A stretch of DNA of 64,000 nt from Chlorobium sp. (GTDB lineage: Bacteria; Bacteroidota; Chlorobiia; Chlorobiales; Chlorobiaceae), in assembly GCA_005862225.1 (NCBI GenBank), contig SZXV01000002.1:1-64000 (forward strand). Reading direction: 5' to 3'. The notes under the pieces were generated by a model. It searched no databases and was not told the origin of the DNA. It saw only the letters and a list, made by a program, of their open reading frames with translations. The translations under genes and the position numbers were made by a program. Positions 20,478-30,254 of this stretch are shown here, one piece after another; the first letter of the stretch is position 1, and each line of letters starts with the position of its first letter.

Positions 20478-21551
20478 ATGCTTGACAAACTGCAGTCCAT
20501 AAAAGAGAAGCACCTCGATCTTGAACAGTTGCTTGCCGACCCAAAAGCGGCAAATGATCAGGCTCGTTTCAGAAAACTCAACAAGGAGTACAGCGACCTC
20601 AAGGAAATTGTGCAGGCTTACGATCAGTATGCCGAAAAAAAATCAGAACTTGAAGCCTCCCGGCAACTGCTGAAAGAGGAGAATGACCCGGAAATGAAAG
20701 AGCTTGTCCAGGCAGACATCAACGAGCTGCAGAAAAAACTGCCCGAACTGGAACAGCGCCTGAAGGTACTGCTTCTCCCAAAAGAGGAGGCCGACTCACG
20801 CAATGTCATTATAGAGATCCGGGCTGGCACCGGAGGAGAAGAAGCTGCGCTCTTTACCGCCGACCTGACAAGAATGTACCAGCGATATGCAGAGCAGCAG
20901 GGCTGGCAATGCCACACACTGCACTTCAATGAAAGCTCTGTCCCCGGAGGCTTCAGGGAGATGACACTTGAGGTCAGTGGTAATGACGTCTACGGAACCA
21001 TGAAGTATGAAAGCGGCGTCCACCGTGTCCAGCGTGTTCCTGATACCGAAACACAGGGGCGTATCCACACCTCCGCAGTCAGCGTTGCAGTACTTCCAGA
21101 AGCTGAAGAGGTTGATGTCGAAATCCGCCGAGAAGATCTGCGATTCGATACCTACCGGAGTGGCGGAAAAGGGGGGCAAAACGTCAACAAGGTGGAGACT
21201 GCTGTCCGCATAACCCATATTCCGAGCGGCATAGTCGCCGCATGCCAGGAAGAGCGCTCACAGCTCCAGAACAAAGAGCGGGCCATGCAGATGCTCCGCA
21301 CAAAACTCTACGACATCCAGCTTGCTGAGCAGCAGCAGCAGCGGGCTGACCTGCGGCGCTCTATGGTCACAACCGGTGACCGAAGCGCCAAAATCCGCAC
21401 CTACAACTACCCTCAGTCACGGGTGACCGATCACCGAATCGGCTATACCAGCCACGCTCTTCCACAGATCCTGCAAGGCGAACTTCAGGATATTATCGAA
21501 GCGCTCAAAATGCATGATCAGGCTGAACGTCTGCAATCCGAGCTCATGTAA
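20478..21551 (+). CDS. prfA: Peptide chain release factor 1
   Basis: Recognises UAA and UAG stops and hydrolyses peptidyl-tRNA. The 357 residues have the codon-recognition tripeptide P-x-T as PDT (about 188-190, [15 protein letters not shown]), which marks RF1 not RF2, and the catalytic GGQ in [13 protein letters not shown] (near 233). The N-terminal coiled domain is lysine/glutamate-rich as usual. It has no programmed frameshift. It is 18 bases downstream of rseP. Confidence 0.96.
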   Translation: MLDKLQSIKEKHLDLEQLLADPKAANDQARFRKLNKEYSDLKEIVQAYDQYAEKKSELEASRQLLKEENDPEMKELVQADINELQKKLPELEQRLKVLLLPKEEADSRNVIIEIRAGTGGEEAALFTADLTRMYQRYAEQQGWQCHTLHFNESSVPGGFREMTLEVSGNDVYGTMKYESGVHRVQRVPDTETQGRIHTSAVSVAVLPEAEEVDVEIRREDLRFDTYRSGGKGGQNVNKVETAVRITHIPSGIVAACQEERSQLQNKERAMQMLRTKLYDIQLAEQQQQRADLRRSMVTTGDRSAKIRTYNYPQSRVTDHRIGYTSHALPQILQGELQDIIEALKMHDQAERLQSELM

Positions 21552-21575
21552 ACGAAACAGGAGAAAAGCGATACC

Positions 21576-22187
21576 ATGGAAATGGAAGCAACAGGTGTAA
21601 GCAAGGGTGACTGGATATTTAACGGGGAATTTAACCGAACCTCAGATTATCTTTCTGATCACAAAAAAATACTGGGGTTTAATCCCTTTTGCCACAGCGT
21701 TGAACTGACCGACACCGCAAATGTCTATAAATGGCTTTTCCGTGTTACCGACCCGCAGAACAACCCGTTTGATGTGATTTTTTTTGTCGAACAGATCGAA
21801 GAACTTTTGCTGGAACTGCCAAAGCATATAGAATACAACGATCCTGCCGACCTCCCGGATGAGATCATCAAATGTTACACTGTTGGCAAAAAGATCCGGT
21901 GGCAACACCACCAAACCCCCGGACAGGTCGAAGATCCTGCCAAATATCTCTTTGAGGGGAAAGCATTTGCCAATATGTCCATGCACCCGGAAGGCCCAGA
22001 AAAAACAAGAGTGCTGTTAGATCTTAAAATCGACGTCCGCTTTACTCTTTACCCGGCGTTCCGCATCGTTCCGGAAAAAATTCTCCATGCCATGACCAAT
22101 GCAGGGATGTCGATCATCATGCAGACCTCGACCAACAAGATGTTTCACTCAATTACCAGGGACTTCAACAACATGAAAAAAACATAA
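21576..22187 (+). CDS. Conserved protein, possibly SRPBCC/DUF1997-like
   Basis: A 203-residue protein starting at an ATG with AGGAG about ten bases upstream. No signal peptide or membrane helix. The alternating strands, the long last helix ([33 protein letters not shown]) and the GWL-less core suggest a helix-grip (SRPBCC) fold such as DUF1997, a group known from phototrophs. I cannot confirm this by eye and give no function. It lies 24 bases after prfA and is probably the last gene of that operon. Confidence 0.5.
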   Translation: MEMEATGVSKGDWIFNGEFNRTSDYLSDHKKILGFNPFCHSVELTDTANVYKWLFRVTDPQNNPFDVIFFVEQIEELLLELPKHIEYNDPADLPDEIIKCYTVGKKIRWQHHQTPGQVEDPAKYLFEGKAFANMSMHPEGPEKTRVLLDLKIDVRFTLYPAFRIVPEKILHAMTNAGMSIIMQTSTNKMFHSITRDFNNMKKT

Positions 22188-22239
22188 AAGAAGACAATCT
22201 TTCGGCGAGATATGTCCGCTGAAGAGAGCTCCCCCCTGA

Positions 22240-22743
22240 TTATTGAATTTTTGCTTTTGCAAGAAAGAGCGACTTGTCAACGGTGGCAAAAAAGTTCTGA
22301 TAAAATTTTTCGTCACTGATTTGCGTCACACTCATCACTGCGCCCCGGTTATTCATCACCTTATTCTTGAAATTAATACGCACTTTGGTCTGCTTGCCAT
22401 ATTCACTAATATTGGCTGATGCTTCTGTGATACTGTTTTTTCTGTATTCAGGTTGATTGGTAAAGGCCCTTGCAAAAAAAGATTCCGCACTATTTTCAAC
22501 ATCCTCTTCTTTCTGCGCCGTTAAAAGCCCTAAATCAATATTTGCCTGCTGAACAATAAATCCATCATCCTGCAAAGCATTCATAACGGCTTTCATAACC
22601 ATTTTTGTATTACTCTGGTCATAGGTGCGGGTTTGAAATTCCCTGATCTCCAACTGGGTTTTTTGGGCAACCGGCTGCATTGTTTCGCAACCACTGATCG
22701 TTATCACTCCGGCAGCAAGAAAGAGCAAGACTAATTTTTTCAT
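22240..22743 (-). CDS. Small lipoprotein
   Basis: About 167 residues from the ATG at 22743, which has GAGGAG a few bases upstream. The N-terminus MKKLVLLFLAAGVITISGCETM is a lipoprotein signal with lipobox ISGC, so it should be anchored in a membrane facing the periplasm. The mature part (TRTYDQSNTKMVMKAVMNALQDDGFIVQQANIDLGLLTAQKE...) resembles widespread uncharacterised lipoproteins. It starts ten bases after the BamE-like lipoprotein gene, so the two form a pair. Confidence 0.75.
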   Translation of the reverse strand: MKKLVLLFLAAGVITISGCETMQPVAQKTQLEIREFQTRTYDQSNTKMVMKAVMNALQDDGFIVQQANIDLGLLTAQKEEDVENSAESFFARAFTNQPEYRKNSITEASANISEYGKQTKVRINFKNKVMNNRGAVMSVTQISDEKFYQNFFATVDKSLFLAKAKIQ

Positions 22744-22753
22744 ATCCGCTCCT

Positions 22754-23155
22754 CTAAAATTGACTGCTGTGATAAGAGTAATCGCTGACATGCCCCTTTA
22801 AAAACTTGATGATAACGGTCAGCGTTTTCTGGGTGGTGGCCGCCGCGCCAGCTTCTCTGCCACCAGTAAACAAAGACAATATCCCGCCTGACCCTGCTGA
22901 ATACGAAGCTTCGGAGGCAATTTTATCATAAATCCAGGTTTCAACCTCATCCGTATCTTTCGAGACAATATTTGGAGAACCAAGAGATTGTGCCACCTCA
23001 GCCTGAGTCATTCCTTTTCTGATATCCTTCTGAACAATTCCGACCGTCAGTGCCCTGTCACGTGACGAAGGAAGCTGATCGGCATGGTTTGCCGCAGTCA
23101 TATTGCAGCCAGCAAGGGTTAATGCCATTAATCCAGTAACAACGAAAGCTTTCAT
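22754..23155 (-). CDS. Small lipoprotein with BamE/SmpA-like fold
   Basis: About 133 residues from the ATG at 23155. A lipoprotein signal MKAFVVTGLMALTLAGC is followed by an RKGMTQAEVAQSLGSPNIVSKDTDEVETWIYDK segment, the pattern of SmpA/OmlA/BamE-like domains. A glycine/alanine-rich stretch follows. Its similarity to the Bam component is only at fold level; partner unknown. Co-transcribed with the next lipoprotein gene ten bases on. Confidence 0.72.
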   Translation of the reverse strand: MKAFVVTGLMALTLAGCNMTAANHADQLPSSRDRALTVGIVQKDIRKGMTQAEVAQSLGSPNIVSKDTDEVETWIYDKIASEASYSAGSGGILSLFTGGREAGAAATTQKTLTVIIKFLKGHVSDYSYHSSQF

Positions 23156-23390
23156 AATCCACCTGTAGACGTTAAGTAAGTAAAACTGTAAGATGTTATG
23201 TCTCTGAATGCTATTAAACCAACGTTTTAATATACCGATTACCTTCTTTTTCGCACAAGTATTTTGCTCTCCCGGCAATACTCCCGGCAAGACTGAAAAA
23301 AACTCGAAATAGTGAAATCATCAGTCAGTCAGCACGCTTGTGTGTAGGTATCTGAAACTGTGAACAAAGCATACTTTCCCTGGAAACATA

Positions 23391-23645
23391 ATGAGAACAA
23401 TTGTTTTTACAGGCAAGGGTAGTGTCGGCAAATCCGTGCGAACTTTGCTCAAATATGTGAGGTAAAGCAAATCTATCTTGAGGAGATGAACCTCCTTCAC
23501 GGCATGGAGAAACTCTTTTCTCTCTCCTATAAAAAAAGAGCCCGCGATCTCATCCAGATGACAGGGAAATAGATTGTCTTCGCCATCCTTCGTGGAGTCC
23601 CGCACAAGACGCATGGAATAATCCTGGCAGTCACTCTGATTGGGT
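23391..23645 (+). pseudogene. Decayed ArsA/Get3-type ATPase fragment
   Basis: The frame from the ATG at 23391 reads MRTIVFTGKGSVGKSVRTLL and stops at 23465. This is the start of an ArsA-family ATPase with its P-loop, GKGGVGK(T/S), changed to GKGSVGKS. In another frame, with a gap, the text continues as IYLEEMNLLHGMEKLFSL then SYKKRARDLIQMTGK and a stop, which resembles the middle part of the same family. Deletion, frameshift and stops mean it cannot make a working enzyme. Green sulfur bacteria carry several ArsA-like ATPases, so this is probably a dead paralogue. No other gene is seen in 23156-23788. Confidence 0.6.
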
Positions 23646-23788
23646 TTACTAACGCTAAAACAGATTTTGACTGAGTCATGCTAAAATATTTTACAAATAG
23701 ATGCAGAGTTGTTTTGCTAAAATTTGCGTATAATAAGGAGTATACTTACGAGTAAAATAACTTTTCAGGAAACCAAAAACACAAAAAA

Positions 23789-24448
23789 ATGAGCCCTCTT
23801 TCAAGCACTGAGAACCGTGTGTTAACAAGTCAGGCACGAGAAGCCCTGAGGGGAAAATGGGGATTGGGAGTTGGTACTGCAGCAGTAGTCTTCTTGTTAA
23901 TGGTAGTGTTGCAATTCTTGTTTATAGTTATCAGTATCAGTATAGCAGGTCCATCAGCATCCGAGGAATCTCTCAAATTATTCACCAACATAATCAACAT
24001 ACTCTTATCCATTCTTATTGACGGCCCAATGGCAGCAGGTTTGTCATATTTTATCTTATCTCTTTCAAGAAAGCAAGATGCAAAACTATCACAAGTATTC
24101 AGTGGCTTCAATATCTATGGACTTTGCGTTGGTACATACGTACTTAAAATCGTATTTATCTTTTTCTGGTCATTACTTCTTTTTATTCCTGGTATTATCG
24201 CAACATTGTCATATTCGATGACCTACTTCATTATTGCTGACAATAATTTTATTACTCCATTAGAGGCTATAACAAAAAGCAAAGAGATGATGCGTGGAAA
24301 TAAATGGAAGTTTTTCTGCCTTGGTCTACGTTTTGTTGGCTGGAGTTTATTGTGCGTCTTTACTTTTGGTATAGGATTCTTATGGCTTGTTCCCTATTGG
24401 AATGTCAGTTACGCACAATTTTACGACGACCTTAAAGAAAAAAATTGA
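23789..24448 (+). CDS. DUF975 family membrane protein
   Basis: A 219-residue integral membrane protein with about five hydrophobic segments. The N-terminal helix SQAREALRGKWGLGVGTA and the PLEAITKSKEMMRGNKWKFF motif are characteristic of DUF975. The C-terminus FLWLVPYWNVSYAQFYDDL also fits. No known function. It is preceded by the ArsA remnant and an AT-rich promoter region, and followed after about 100 bases by iorA. Confidence 0.8.
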   Translation: MSPLSSTENRVLTSQAREALRGKWGLGVGTAAVVFLLMVVLQFLFIVISISIAGPSASEESLKLFTNIINILLSILIDGPMAAGLSYFILSLSRKQDAKLSQVFSGFNIYGLCVGTYVLKIVFIFFWSLLLFIPGIIATLSYSMTYFIIADNNFITPLEAITKSKEMMRGNKWKFFCLGLRFVGWSLLCVFTFGIGFLWLVPYWNVSYAQFYDDLKEKN

Positions 24449-24546
24449 GCGACTTTTGCAGCACAAATAACAAGATGACCTGATTTCATTGGCTTCAAAG
24501 AAAATAATTTCTCATCTTGAGGGACAACTTTTTCAATGAGCGCACG

Positions 24547-26145
24547 ATGAAACAACTTTTGCTGGGCGCCGAAGCCATTGCGCTTGGAGCTCTTGACGGC
24601 GGAATATCCGGCGTCTATGCTTATCCTGGAACCCCTTCGACCGAAATCACCGAATACATCCAGAAAAACAGGGGTGCGCGAGAACAAAACGTTCGTTCCG
24701 CCTGGTCTGCTAATGAAAAAACAGCTTATGAGGCTGCGCTCGGCATGTCTTACGCTGGTAAGCGGAGTCTGGTCTGCATGAAGCACGTGGGGCTGAATGT
24801 GGCCGCTGATGCTTTTATTAATTCGGCCATTACCGGCGTTAACGGCGGACTGGTGGTTGCCGTGGCGGACGACCCTTCAATGCACTCATCGCAAAACGAG
24901 CAGGACAGCCGCGTCTATGGCAAATTTGCCATGGTGCCAGTGCTTGAACCTGCCTCTCAGCAGGAGCTTTACGACGCTGCCCGATATGCGTTCGACCTCT
25001 CTGAATCTCTCAAGCTGCCGGTGCTGCTCCGACTCACCACAAGACTTGCCCATTCTCGTGCTGGTGTAGAAGGGACAGCACAAAGAACACAAAACCTGCT
25101 CAATGCCCCTTATGCTCCTGAACGTTTCGTGTTGATGCCCCATAACGCACGCCGTCAGTACAGCAAGCTGCTCGAAATGCAGGATCAACTTGAAGAACAT
25201 TCAGAAAACTCATGGCTGAACAGCCTTGTCCCCGGAACGGGCGCGACCGGCGTTCTTGCTTTCGGGATTGCATTTAATTATGTCATGGAGGTACGGCAGG
25301 CTTATGGCCTCGACTGCCCCGTGCTGAAAATTGGTCACTACCCCCTGCCAAGAAAGAAAATTGAAGCGCTCTTCAGCGCCTGCGATACCATCCTTGTCGC
25401 CGAAGAGGGTTACCCTGTCTATGAAGAGCTGCTGAGAGGATACTTTGGCGGCAAGAATATACGGGGACGACTCGATGGAACACTCCCTCGTGCCGGAGAA
25501 CTCAATGCCGACAGTGTCGCCCTTGCGCTCGGTCTGGCAAAAAAAGAGGTCACTCCTGTCCCTTCAATCATGGTAAACCGTCCGCCAGAACTCTGCAAGG
25601 GGTGCGGCCACCGCGACCTTTACGAAGCACTTAACACCGTCATGAGTTCACACGAGCAGCACCATGTTTTTTCCGATATCGGCTGCTACACCCTTGGAGC
25701 GCTCGCGCCATATAACGCCATCCATACCTGCGTCGATATGGGCGCCTCCATCACCATGGCCAAAGGCGCCGCTGATGCCGGACTGCGACCGGCGGTTGCC
25801 GTCATCGGCGACTCAACCTTCACCCACTCCGGCATGACCGGTCTGCTCGATGCCATCAACGACCGCTCACCGCTCACCGTGATCATTGCCGATAACGACA
25901 CCACCGCCATGACCGGCGGCCAGGACTCTTCGGCAAACGGGTCGAGATTGCTGGAGATCTGCCGGGGACTCGGCGTTGAGGAAGCGCATCTCAGAACCAT
26001 CATCCCGCTGAAATCGCATCTTGCTGAGAACATTGCTCTCCTTGGGGAGGAGATTGCCTGGGAAGGTGTCTCGGTGGTTATTGCACAACGCGAATGTATT
26101 GAAACCGCCGCACGGAAAAAACGGAACCCTGCAGCCAAAGCGTAA
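24547..26145 (+). CDS. iorA: Indolepyruvate ferredoxin oxidoreductase, alpha subunit (no ferredoxin domain)
   Basis: The TPP-dependent subunit that interconverts arylpyruvates and aryl-acetyl-CoA with ferredoxin. About 532 residues from the ATG at 24547; a start 30 bases earlier is possible. The N-terminal pyrimidine domain has GVYAYPGTPSTEITEYI, and the C-terminal TPP-binding part has CKGCGHRDLYEAL, DIGCYTLG, IGDSTFTHSGMTGL and DNDTTAMTGGQ. The usual IorA C-terminal 4Fe-4S ferredoxin domain with CxxCxxCxxxCP motifs is missing: the protein stops at RKKRNPAAKA. It is the first gene of iorA-iorB-paaK. Confidence 0.92.
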   Translation: MKQLLLGAEAIALGALDGGISGVYAYPGTPSTEITEYIQKNRGAREQNVRSAWSANEKTAYEAALGMSYAGKRSLVCMKHVGLNVAADAFINSAITGVNGGLVVAVADDPSMHSSQNEQDSRVYGKFAMVPVLEPASQQELYDAARYAFDLSESLKLPVLLRLTTRLAHSRAGVEGTAQRTQNLLNAPYAPERFVLMPHNARRQYSKLLEMQDQLEEHSENSWLNSLVPGTGATGVLAFGIAFNYVMEVRQAYGLDCPVLKIGHYPLPRKKIEALFSACDTILVAEEGYPVYEELLRGYFGGKNIRGRLDGTLPRAGELNADSVALALGLAKKEVTPVPSIMVNRPPELCKGCGHRDLYEALNTVMSSHEQHHVFSDIGCYTLGALAPYNAIHTCVDMGASITMAKGAADAGLRPAVAVIGDSTFTHSGMTGLLDAINDRSPLTVIIADNDTTAMTGGQDSSANGSRLLEICRGLGVEEAHLRTIIPLKSHLAENIALLGEEIAWEGVSVVIAQRECIETAARKKRNPAAKA

Positions 26146-26152
26146 CGACAGT

Positions 26153-26743
26153 ATGCAAATCAACATTATTCTTGCCGGTGTCGGAGGACAGGGAATACTC
26201 ACTATCGCTGCGGTGATTGACCATGCCGCACTGCAGAGCGGCCTGACCGTTCGCCAGGCAGAGGTACACGGCATGAGCCAGCGGGGCGGGGCAGTACAGT
26301 CGCACCTCCGGATTGCTGACCATGAGATCTACTCGGACCTTATTGCCGAAGGAACCGCAAATCTTATCCTTTCTGTTGAACCTCTTGAAGCATTGCGCTA
26401 TCTTCCATTTCTTGCGCCAGACGGGAAAATAGTCACTGCCACAAACTCCTTTATTAACATGGAAGGCTATCCGGCCATGGAACACATTATCGAAGAGCTG
26501 CACTGCACAGACCATCCGGTACTGGTCAACGCAGCAGAACTTGCCCGTGAAGCGGGGAGTATAAGAACATCAAACATGGTGATGCTCGGAGCTGCCGCAC
26601 CGTTTATCGGTATGGCAGCAGAAGCACTTGAAACCTCAATAGAGACGCTGTTTCAGGCAAAAGGTGCCGATATCACAGCCATGAACATCCGGGCCTTCCG
26701 GGCGGGACAAGCATTATCTCAACTTCAAGCGACAGCAACATGA
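26153..26743 (+). CDS. iorB: Indolepyruvate ferredoxin oxidoreductase, beta subunit
   Basis: The gamma-domain (pyruvate:ferredoxin oxidoreductase catalytic) subunit that partners IorA. About 196 residues from the ATG at 26153, seven bases after the iorA stop. Signatures: [17 protein letters not shown] at the start and [17 protein letters not shown]. Its stop overlaps the paaK start by four bases (ATGA), so the three genes are translationally coupled. Confidence 0.93.
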   Translation: MQINIILAGVGGQGILTIAAVIDHAALQSGLTVRQAEVHGMSQRGGAVQSHLRIADHEIYSDLIAEGTANLILSVEPLEALRYLPFLAPDGKIVTATNSFINMEGYPAMEHIIEELHCTDHPVLVNAAELAREAGSIRTSNMVMLGAAAPFIGMAAEALETSIETLFQAKGADITAMNIRAFRAGQALSQLQATAT

Positions 26744-28041
26744 TCTGGAATAAACAATATGAGTGTATGGAGCGCGAAGAGCTCCTGAACCTTCAGGGAA
26801 AACGGTTGGCCGCAATGGTAAAAAGAGTTTATGACTCCGTCCCTTTTTACCGTCAAAAGTTGCAGGAACAGGGTATTGAGCCCGGCGATATCACCACCAT
26901 TGATGACCTGAAAAAACTTCCATTTACCACCAAACAGGATCTGCGCGACAACTATCCATTTGGCCTTTTTACAGTGCCACAAACTGACATTGTAAGGCTT
27001 CATGCTTCCAGCGGCACAACCGGGAAATCAACGGTTGTCGGCTATACTCATAACGACATTCAAATGTGGAGCGAAGTCGTCGCCCGTTCGCTCACCATGG
27101 CCGGAGTCGGGAAAGCCGATATCATTCAGGTTGCTTATGGCTACGGACTTTTTACCGGCGGACTTGGCCTGCATTACGGCGCAGAAGCGGTTGGCGCCTC
27201 AGTCATCCCTATCTCCGGCGGTAATACAAAAAAGCAACTTCAGCTCATGGAGGACTTCGGCTCAACAGCGCTTGCCTGCACGCCATCCTATGCAGCCTAT
27301 CTCGGTGAAGCGCTTGCTGAAGAGAAGATTGACCGCAAAAATATCAAGCTGAAAGCTGGCGTTTTCGGTGCTGAACCATGGACTGAAGAGATGCGCACTC
27401 AAATTGAGCAACTGCTCGGCATCAAAGCCTACGACATTTACGGCCTCAGCGAAATCATCGGGCCAGGTGTCTCCATGGAGTGCCACTGCCAGAAAGGAAT
27501 GCATATCTTTGAAGACCACTTTATCCCCGAAATCATCAATCCCGAGAGCGGCGAAGTGCTCCCTTATGGCGAACTTGGCGAACTGGTCTTTACCCCCGCA
27601 ACCAAGGAGGCGATGCCGCTCATCCGCTACCGCACCCGCGATCTGACCCGCCTCCACGCCGATCGGTGTGAATGCGGCCGCACGCTGGTACGCATGGAAA
27701 AATGCGTGGGCCGCTCCGACGATATGCTCATTATCCGTGGCGTCAACGTCTTCCCGTCACAGATAGAATCCGTGCTGCTTGAGATGAGCGAAACCAAGCC
27801 GCATTACCTCCTGGTGGTCGATCGTGAAAACAACCTCGACACCCTCGAAATCAGGGTAGAGATTGAAGAGCAGTTCTTCTCCGACGAGGTCAAAGAGCTT
27901 GAAGGGCTGCGCAAGCGTATCAAGGCAAACATATCAAGCCTTCTCGGTATCAGCGCAACCATCCGGCTGGTTGAACCCGGAACCATTGAACGCAGCATGG
28001 GCAAGGCTCAGCGGGTCATTGATAACCGTAAACTGAGATAA
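26740..28041 (+). CDS. paaK: Phenylacetate-CoA ligase
   Basis: An ANL-superfamily enzyme that activates phenylacetate or other aryl acetates to the CoA ester with ATP. At 433 residues it has PaaK length. The AMP-binding motif is [16 protein letters not shown]; then come [19 protein letters not shown] and the hinge/C-terminal [20 protein letters not shown]. Coupled to iorAB it suggests salvage of aryl acids into aromatic amino acids (aryl-acetyl-CoA carboxylated to the arylpyruvate by IOR run reductively), which suits a CO2-fixing anaerobe. That direction is inference. A terminator follows. Confidence 0.93.
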   Translation: MIWNKQYECMEREELLNLQGKRLAAMVKRVYDSVPFYRQKLQEQGIEPGDITTIDDLKKLPFTTKQDLRDNYPFGLFTVPQTDIVRLHASSGTTGKSTVVGYTHNDIQMWSEVVARSLTMAGVGKADIIQVAYGYGLFTGGLGLHYGAEAVGASVIPISGGNTKKQLQLMEDFGSTALACTPSYAAYLGEALAEEKIDRKNIKLKAGVFGAEPWTEEMRTQIEQLLGIKAYDIYGLSEIIGPGVSMECHCQKGMHIFEDHFIPEIINPESGEVLPYGELGELVFTPATKEAMPLIRYRTRDLTRLHADRCECGRTLVRMEKCVGRSDDMLIIRGVNVFPSQIESVLLEMSETKPHYLLVVDRENNLDTLEIRVEIEEQFFSDEVKELEGLRKRIKANISSLLGISATIRLVEPGTIERSMGKAQRVIDNRKLR

Positions 28042-28091
28042 GGAAAAAATGTTGGCGAGGGTAACTTCACGTCCACTCATTACGGGAAGTT

Positions 28092-28126
28092 GAGGTGGCA
28101 TTCTGGTGCCACCTCCCTTTACTTTT
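28092..28126 (+). terminator. Terminator of iorA-iorB-paaK
   Basis: A nine-base perfect stem GAGGTGGCA/TGCCACCTC with a six-base loop (28092-28115), followed by CCTTTACTTTT. It lies 50 bases after the paaK stop and faces the end of the convergent flavoprotein gene. Confidence 0.8.
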
Positions 28127-28179
28127 GCTGAGTCGCAAGAGTTCCATGCAATCCGTGTCAAGCTCCTTTCTGAACTGCG

Positions 28180-29484
28180 CTATACTGCTTTCTGATAAGG
28201 CCTTGCCTTCAGCAGCTTCTGCGTACCATACTTTCTTGACTTCATCTTCCACCCGACCGTTCCACCTAACTTGTACAGCCAGACGGGCATCAATGGCTTG
28301 GCTAACAACACCTGCGCATTATCGGGAACAGGTTGTCCAACTGCAAGTGCCTCAGCGGCTATCTCCAGCGCTTTTCTGACAGGTGCGCCTTGTCCACCAA
28401 GCTCATTGAGTGGTTGCGCACGAACCAGACCCTCCCCCTCACCAAGGGAGAGCCCCCCCATCCACGCAAAACCTGCGGAGCGGGAAAACTCGCCGCAAAC
28501 CGCAAGCGCATTATCATTCTGGGAGCCTTCAGGAAAACCGCAATTGACAAGAGCAGCAAAACGCGTCATGTTCAATCTCCCTTTGCCATTCGCCACAATA
28601 TTTTCGAGAACAGAAATAACAGGCGCAGGCAGAGTATCCACATAAAGCGGAAAAGCCAGAACAACCAGATCAGCGTTGTCAATGGCTTGGAGAAGCTCTC
28701 CCATGCGCTCAGTAGCAGTGATCGCCTTATAGAGATAGATCGTCTCTGTCGCAACACCGCGAAGCTTCAGTTGCTCAAAAAGATATGACCCAAGTGATGC
28801 AGAGGTGCTTTTTTGCATACGTGGACTTCCAACCAGCAGCAGCGCCCGACGAAGAGGAGTTGCCGGTACCGATGAATGCCTGATATGCGGCAACGTTCTA
28901 TCATCATCTGATTCAAGACGTTCGACCCTGTCAAGACAATGGCTGAGCTGCTCTTTCATCACACTCTCAGATCGATTCCGATAGAGAATATCACATACAT
29001 GCACCTTCGCATAGAAGTTGATGGAGTTTCGCCAGGCCAGATTCCGAAAAATGGATTCGGTCTGTTCATCAGGTTCACTCAGCAGGCCAATGATAAGCAC
29101 ATCTGGGTACTTGTCATATCGTTTCTGATGATGAATCTCTCCGTCAATGGTGGTAAAAAATGGCAAGGTGTTCTGTATATGATGATCAACCATTTTCTTG
29201 AGCATCACTGAATAACCGCCGAAAGTGATCGGAGTAAGCAGAATAACAAGATCGCTTTCAATGTATTTTTTTGATATCTCCTGCTGGTCATCAGCAGCAG
29301 GGCATTTCCCGGGAGTTTTCAGCCAGCAGAAAAAATCTCCCATGCAGTTGCCGATCTTTTTATCCCGCAGAGCTACCACTTCAGAACTCCAGCCACGAGA
29401 TCCAAGTGCTGCTTGCAGGGTAGCCACCGAATAACTGCCGACCCTATCGCCTGCCAGCGACCCGTCAAGAATCAATGTATTCAT
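28180..29484 (-). CDS. Tandem flavodoxin-fold protein (NADPH-dependent FMN reductase-like)
   Basis: A 434-residue protein with two flavodoxin-like domains. Domain 1 (about 1-190) begins MNTLILDGSLAGDRVGSYS and has the cysteine-bearing motif GNCMGDFFCWLKTPGKC followed by DD, as in FMN reductase/iron-sulfur-flavoprotein relatives, and LLTPITFGGYSVMLKKMVD. Domain 2 (about 210-400) begins RALLLVGSPRMQKSTSASLG and has LAFPLYVDTLPAPVISVLE. It is probably a cytoplasmic FMN oxidoreductase; substrate unknown. The gene lies two bases after the tetR stop, so it is the likely target of that repressor. Confidence 0.75.
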   Translation of the reverse strand: MNTLILDGSLAGDRVGSYSVATLQAALGSRGWSSEVVALRDKKIGNCMGDFFCWLKTPGKCPAADDQQEISKKYIESDLVILLTPITFGGYSVMLKKMVDHHIQNTLPFFTTIDGEIHHQKRYDKYPDVLIIGLLSEPDEQTESIFRNLAWRNSINFYAKVHVCDILYRNRSESVMKEQLSHCLDRVERLESDDDRTLPHIRHSSVPATPLRRALLLVGSPRMQKSTSASLGSYLFEQLKLRGVATETIYLYKAITATERMGELLQAIDNADLVVLAFPLYVDTLPAPVISVLENIVANGKGRLNMTRFAALVNCGFPEGSQNDNALAVCGEFSRSAGFAWMGGLSLGEGEGLVRAQPLNELGGQGAPVRKALEIAAEALAVGQPVPDNAQVLLAKPLMPVWLYKLGGTVGWKMKSRKYGTQKLLKARPYQKAV

Positions 29485-29486
29485 CG

Positions 29487-30176
29487 TTACTCCTCTATAA
29501 ATTGTTTGGCAATTGATTGTAATTCATAGTGATATAGCGCGTCTCCGCCCACCCCGAATGGAGGAAGGCGACCGCCGATTTCAAGCGACACCAGCCCATG
29601 CACACGGCTCCACACGATCAGGGCAACACCATGCGACAGAGAGTGATAATTGCTTGTGCAGGTCTTTATTGCCGAAAGCTGCTCCTCATACTCTGGAGGT
29701 ATTGTCGGGAAGTCCTCGCTCTTCAGCCGTCCGGCCACACGAAACTCTTCGATCACACTGAGCAGTGCGCTGATAGAGCGGGTCGCTGACGGGATAATCT
29801 CCTGATGTTGCTGCTCATAACCCGGAATAGGCGTACCAAAAATAAGCTGGTAGCGCTGGGGATAACTCAGCGCCCAGTCACGATAGGCCAGACCAATCGC
29901 CCGGAAACGTTCAAGGAGCTGCCCTGGCGCAACACTGTCGCGTGCCTTGAGCTGCACATCACCAAAAGAGGTAAAGGCATCAATGGTGAGAGCGGTCACC
30001 AGGGCATCACGATCCGGAAAATAGTTGTAGATCGCCGGGGCTGTAATGCTTAATTCGCGGGCAATGGCACGCAGCGAAAGGGCTGGCGCGCCAAACGCCG
30101 CAATCAGCCGCCACGCGGTCTCCTTGATTGCCTCCTGAAGATTTGGAATCTGCTCTTTTTTGATGGGTCTGGCCAT
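29487..30176 (-). CDS. TetR family transcriptional regulator
   Basis: 229 residues. The N-terminal helix-turn-helix is LSLRAIARELSITAPAIYNYFPDRDALVTAL (about 33-63). The ligand domain contains WALSYPQRYQLIFGTPIPGY and VIVWSRVHGLVSLEIGG-like features (WHG) of the TetR_C_33 group. It is followed two bases on by the flavoprotein gene. A palindromic site just upstream of its start suggests autorepression of the pair; the inducer is unknown. Confidence 0.88.
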   Translation of the reverse strand: MARPIKKEQIPNLQEAIKETAWRLIAAFGAPALSLRAIARELSITAPAIYNYFPDRDALVTALTIDAFTSFGDVQLKARDSVAPGQLLERFRAIGLAYRDWALSYPQRYQLIFGTPIPGYEQQHQEIIPSATRSISALLSVIEEFRVAGRLKSEDFPTIPPEYEEQLSAIKTCTSNYHSLSHGVALIVWSRVHGLVSLEIGGRLPPFGVGGDALYHYELQSIAKQFIEE

Positions 30177-30188
30177 AGTGAAGATCTT

Positions 30189-30226
30189 ATTAATTTTACA
30201 ATGTAAATATACGATGTAAAATTAAT
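30189..30226. promoter_or_regulatory. Palindromic operator upstream of tetR
   Basis: A perfect 12-base inverted repeat, ATTAATTTTACA (30189-30200) and TGTAAAATTAAT (30215-30226), with a 14-base spacer. A nested TTTACA-A-TGTAAA (30195-30207) is inside. It lies 13-50 bases before the tetR start, where an autoregulatory TetR operator is expected. The assignment to this TetR is inference. Confidence 0.65.
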
Positions 30227-30254
30227 ATTGCAAACAATCTTCAGATTTTTCCGT

